Assembly (NCBI GenBank): GCA_012962735.1
Contig: DTXA01000087.1
Location: 1 to 6,487 of the forward strand
DNA length: 6,487 nt
Direction: 5' to 3'
Source: Candidatus Latescibacterota bacterium
Lineage (GTDB): Bacteria; Latescibacterota; 4484-107; B68-G9
Part shown: piece after piece, positions 4,694 through 6,487 of the stretch
Layout of the letters: the number at the start of each line of letters is the position of its first letter
Numbering within the stretch: the first letter of the stretch is position 1
Translations under genes and position numbers: made by a program
The notes under the pieces: model-generated
The model's input: only the letters and a program-made list of their open reading frames with translations
Told to the model about the DNA's origin: nothing
The model's database searches: none

Positions 4694-4936
4694 TTGGTAA
4701 CCGAAAGCACGATAGCGAGGCCGGACGACCAGGTTTTGAGGGTCATCCTCGGCCTGGAAGAAAGGCCGAAGAGGACCTCCGAGGACCGGCCATCTGGAGA
4801 CCCTGAGAATATGTCAGTCTGGCTACTTTTACGTCCTTCAGGGGAGGTCCACGAGGTTGCCTCGGTAGAGGGGATGGCACCGAAGGAGCCTCCACAGGGA
4901 TTTCAGCAGACCTTTGATGGGGCCGTACTTCCGTAG
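4694..4936 (+). CDS. Doubtful 80-aa ORF after the ROK gene, antisense to yidD at its end
   Basis: TTG at 4694 begins an ORF preceded by AAGGGGGT at a good distance, directly after the ROK stop. The first 40 codons (to about 4815) use codons like the neighbours (GAG, AGG, GAC, CTG, GTC) and give a charged, hydrophilic stretch (VLRVILGLEERPKRTSED). The last 99 bases run antisense through the conserved end of yidD and are probably meaningless as coding sequence. No family is recognised. It may be a real small protein with an overlapping tail, or a chance ORF in a 156-nt spacer. Confidence 0.25.
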   Translation: MVTESTIARPDDQVLRVILGLEERPKRTSEDRPSGDPENMSVWLLLRPSGEVHEVASVEGMAPKEPPQGFQQTFDGAVLP

Positions 4937-5065
4937 GGCCAGAACGGCATACTCGGAGCAGGTGGGATAGAACCGACAGGAGGGGGACTTCAGAGGGGAA
5001 AGCTCACGTTGATAAACCCTTACGAGGAAGATCAGGGCTTCAGCTATGCGGCGGGAAAGTCGCAT
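4838..5065 (-). CDS. yidD: Membrane protein insertion efficiency factor YidD
   Basis: A 75-residue YidD. The hallmark SPLKSPSCRFYPTCSEYA (23-40), with C30 and C36, is followed by ALRKYGPIKGLLKSLWRLLRCHP (43-65; C63), then a short tail. YidD is a small amphipathic protein on the inner face of the cytoplasmic membrane that aids YidC/Sec-dependent insertion. The start at 5065 is chosen because family members begin a few residues before the amphipathic helix (RRIAEALIFLVRVYQRELSP); an open frame runs on to 5212, but the extra 49 residues have no resemblance to the family. No strong ribosome binding site precedes 5065. Usually yidD lies between rnpA and yidC; here neither is adjacent, and the gene follows a GHL10-like gene after 188 nt on the same strand. 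Its end converges with the sugar operon. Confidence 0.93.
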   Translation of the reverse strand: MRLSRRIAEALIFLVRVYQRELSPLKSPSCRFYPTCSEYAVLALRKYGPIKGLLKSLWRLLRCHPLYRGNLVDLP

Positions 5066-5253
5066 CGTTTTTTCAATGTACTGCCGCGGGGTGGTAAGGT
5101 TGTCAAGGATGACGCAAAGGAGGCTCGGAGCTTTCAGGCAGGTTCGCAGCAGAGCATCTGTCCGCAAGCCGGGGGCTGGATGCCGACCTCCACATGAGCT
5201 CAGACCTCTCAAGCTACGACTCCTGGACCTGTTCCTGTGGAGCGGGAGGAAGT
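5066..5253. other. Spacer between the GHL10-like gene and yidD
   Basis: These 188 bases hold the 49-codon upstream extension of the yidD frame, judged non-coding, and a perfect TTGACA on the minus strand (5101-5106). No good -10 box lies at 16-18 bases from it, so no promoter is claimed. No terminator hairpin with a T-run was seen. Confidence 0.4.
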
Positions 5254-6273
5254 CTATAACTCGGCCAGGGCGGCCAGGTCTTCATCGGTCAGGGCCCCGT
5301 AGGAGAAGATCACTATCCCCTCAGCACCCTCTTCCAAAGCAGTCCTTGCCTGTTCGATCAGGGCCTCGGTGCTCAAGGTAGAACGGGAACTCCTCTTTCC
5401 AAGCCCCTCCCACACATGACAGCCACCCTTGACCTGGGCGATGTGGTTTCTCGTCCTCCTTTTTACCATGAGAGTGCTGTTGGTGTAGGTCATCGGAAAG
5501 GCGTAATCTATGAGCCCCCTCTCCCCCCAATCGCCCCAGTCCTGTCCCTGGTACACTATGCACTCGGGATAATCCATGAAGACCGCGGCCGAAAGCTCCT
5601 TACCCCTGGACCTTGCGGATTCCGATAGTTCTTCAACGAACCTCGTCACCCACTTCGCCCTCCACTCTATCCACCTGGCCCAGGCGGGATGGCTACGGTT
5701 GCGGGACCTGCTCCTGAACACATTGTACTGCGAAGACTTGCCTATCTCCAGTGGGTCGACCCCTGTCTCCACCCTGAACCCCTCCCTGCATCTCCCACAG
5801 AAGCACACGTCCTCCGAATCGTACCTTATGTAGTCCATGTGGACGCCGTCGACGTCGTAGTCCTCCATGACCTCCTCGTAAAGGGAGAGCTCGTACCTTC
5901 TCACTTCCTCAGAGGCTGGGCACGCCCAGGGCTTCGGCCTTCCACGTCTGTCGACTACGCGAAGGGACGGGTCCCGCAGGATGAGCGAGGAGCCCTCGCC
6001 CTCCGGAAACACGCACATCCATGGGTGGACCTTGAGCCCTGCGGCCTTGGCCTCCCAGACGAGGACCTCTAAGGGGTCCCAGCTCTCGAACTGGGGCCTT
6101 ACCCTCTCTATCCTACTGTGGTAGTTGACGTATCCGTCGCCGCCCTTTACCACGGGGATGACGATGTCGAACCCCGCCCGGGCCAGCCGATCCATCATAG
6201 GTCCTACCGAGTCCGGCCCCTCGGCATAGTCGCCGGCCGGATTTGACCAGACCGCTTTGTGAACTTTAGCCAT
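5254..6273 (-). CDS. GHL10-like (DUF187-type) putative glycoside hydrolase, TIM barrel, apparently cytoplasmic
   Basis: A 339-residue (beta/alpha)8-barrel protein similar to the 'glycosyl hydrolase-like 10' / family 10 glycosylhydrolase group. Supporting features: the early strand motif AGFDIVIPVVKGGDGYVNY (33-51); a middle block WDPLEVLVWEAKAAGLKVHPW (65-85), typical of the strand before the active site; the hallmark DGVHMDYIRYDSEDVCFCGRC (142-162) with candidate catalytic acids D142 and D147; LIDYAFPMTYTN (254-265) and EGAEGIVIFSYGALT (315-329) as late strands. A CxCxxC cluster (C157, C159, C162) follows the hallmark, as in several relatives. Most members are exported lipoproteins or secreted; this one has no signal peptide. 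ATG at 6273 is preferred over a TTG at 6294 because AAAGGGG (6279-6285) sits five bases upstream. Substrate is unknown. It lies 95 nt after the truncated gene at the right edge, on the same strand. Confidence 0.85.
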   Translation of the reverse strand: MAKVHKAVWSNPAGDYAEGPDSVGPMMDRLARAGFDIVIPVVKGGDGYVNYHSRIERVRPQFESWDPLEVLVWEAKAAGLKVHPWMCVFPEGEGSSLILRDPSLRVVDRRGRPKPWACPASEEVRRYELSLYEEVMEDYDVDGVHMDYIRYDSEDVCFCGRCREGFRVETGVDPLEIGKSSQYNVFRSRSRNRSHPAWARWIEWRAKWVTRFVEELSESARSRGKELSAAVFMDYPECIVYQGQDWGDWGERGLIDYAFPMTYTNSTLMVKRRTRNHIAQVKGGCHVWEGLGKRSSRSTLSTEALIEQARTALEEGAEGIVIFSYGALTDEDLAALAEL

Positions 6274-6368
6274 CGTGTCCCCTTTACCCCTCAACTTCTC
6301 CCACTTCTATATCCCTCGCATTCCTCCTACGACACCACGGTGATTTCATTCCCTCTTTGCTCCTCGAT

Positions 6369-6485
6369 CTACGTCTCCAATGCTATTTCCCCAACTTTCG
6401 GCCTACACCGTTCGCACTCTCCGACCCGGCACAGGAGCCATATCGGGCTGGACCAGGCCCTGTGGCCGTCCCTCTGGGTCACTCT
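6369..6485 (-). CDS. C-terminal end of a probable PHP/CehA-like metallohydrolase (partial)
   Basis: The minus-strand frame entering at 6485 is open for 38 residues to TAG at 6369-6371. It contains RDGHRAWSSPIWL, which resembles the closing strand of PHP/CehA/McbA-like metal-dependent hydrolases (typically ...G-x-R-A-W-[ST]-[NS]-P-I-W-[VL]). A Cys-rich tail (LCRVGECERC) follows, then about ten more residues. The bulk of the gene is beyond the window, so metal-site residues cannot be checked. It would be upstream of the GHL10-like gene with a 95-nt gap. Assignment depends on one short motif; another frame here is also open (to 6403) but has no recognisable motif. Confidence 0.45.
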   Translation of the reverse strand, partial: RVTQRDGHRAWSSPIWLLCRVGECERCRPKVGEIALET

Positions 6486-6487
6486 GA

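Noticed and set aside
4681..4703. AAGGG...CCCTT dyad and tandem GGTNACC heptamers after the ROK gene, as a terminator
   Set aside because: The stem is short and lacks a T-run; it may only reflect the G-rich ribosome binding site of the next ORF.
5078..5106. Promoter for yidD with perfect TTGACA at 5101-5106
   Set aside because: At 16-18 bases the -10 position reads CAGTAC or similar, which does not resemble TATAAT, and the transcript would be almost leaderless.
5066..5212. 49-residue N-terminal extension of YidD
   Set aside because: YidD proteins are 70-85 residues and begin just before the amphipathic helix; the extension has no family likeness.
6274..6294. TTG start of the GHL10-like gene at 6294
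   Set aside because: The ATG at 6273 has a better ribosome binding site (AAAGGGG, five-base spacer).
6403..6486. Second open frame at the right edge on the minus strand, 27 codons
   Set aside because: No recognisable motif; the frame ending at 6369 carries RAWSSPIWL and is preferred.
1..6487. CRISPR array, tRNA/rRNA, insertion sequence or prophage gene
   Set aside because: No regularly spaced repeats, cloverleaf with acceptor stem, transposase or phage motif was found by eye; a covariance-model search for RNAs was not possible here.

Overview
The window looks like a piece of chromosome from a GC-rich bacterium. yidD marks it as bacterial, and the first gene fragment ends in a FlgD-like / type IX secretion-like C-terminal tail (YLCRLRAGKF...RKMVILR), a signature common in the FCB superphylum and in candidate phyla such as Latescibacterota, Cloacimonadota and WOR-3. 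An EF-hand/dockerin-type loop follows it directly. AGG, ATA and GAG/GAC codons are common, which resembles thermophiles. Phylum and lifestyle are inference; there is no rRNA, tRNA or other marker gene here to settle them.

Layout, left to right. (1) 3-143, plus strand: the last codons of a secreted-protein gene, then a short EF-hand ORF in the same frame behind a TGA. (2) 160-1430, minus strand: a small YeaQ/YmgE-like membrane protein (1119-1430) followed by a six-TM voltage-gated K+ channel (160-963). The small membrane gene is bracketed by a perfect 15-bp inverted repeat (1094-1108 and 1458-1472), and a good sigma70-type promoter lies just outside the repeat. (3) 1539-2492, minus strand: a single-domain Old Yellow Enzyme that keeps the four Cys of a 4Fe-4S site but has no FAD/NAD(P) domain. 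(4) 2493-2708: a divergent promoter region with two back-to-back promoters, an operator-like dyad at the predicted start site and a perfect 11-bp stem-loop in the leader. (5) 2709-4681, plus strand: a probable sugar operon made of a xylose-isomerase-like TIM barrel, a 63-aa unknown protein and a ROK-family kinase that has lost the three zinc cysteines; a doubtful 80-aa ORF may trail it. (6) 4838-6487, minus strand, convergent with the operon: the end of a probable PHP/CehA-like metallohydrolase, a GHL10-like (DUF187-type) putative glycoside hydrolase, and yidD away from its usual rpmH-rnpA-yidC setting.

How it fits together: the TIM-barrel isomerase and ROK kinase plausibly act in sequence on a sugar or sugar derivative, and the neighbouring GHL10-like protein suggests a carbohydrate-processing neighbourhood. 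The OYE is transcribed divergently and could share regulation with the sugar operon. The channel, the small membrane protein and YidD are envelope functions with no obvious link to the sugar genes. No transporter, mobile element, CRISPR array or phage gene was seen. The most unusual signal is the inverted repeat around the small membrane gene: it could be an invertible on/off cassette or a 5'-3' pairing element in its mRNA.
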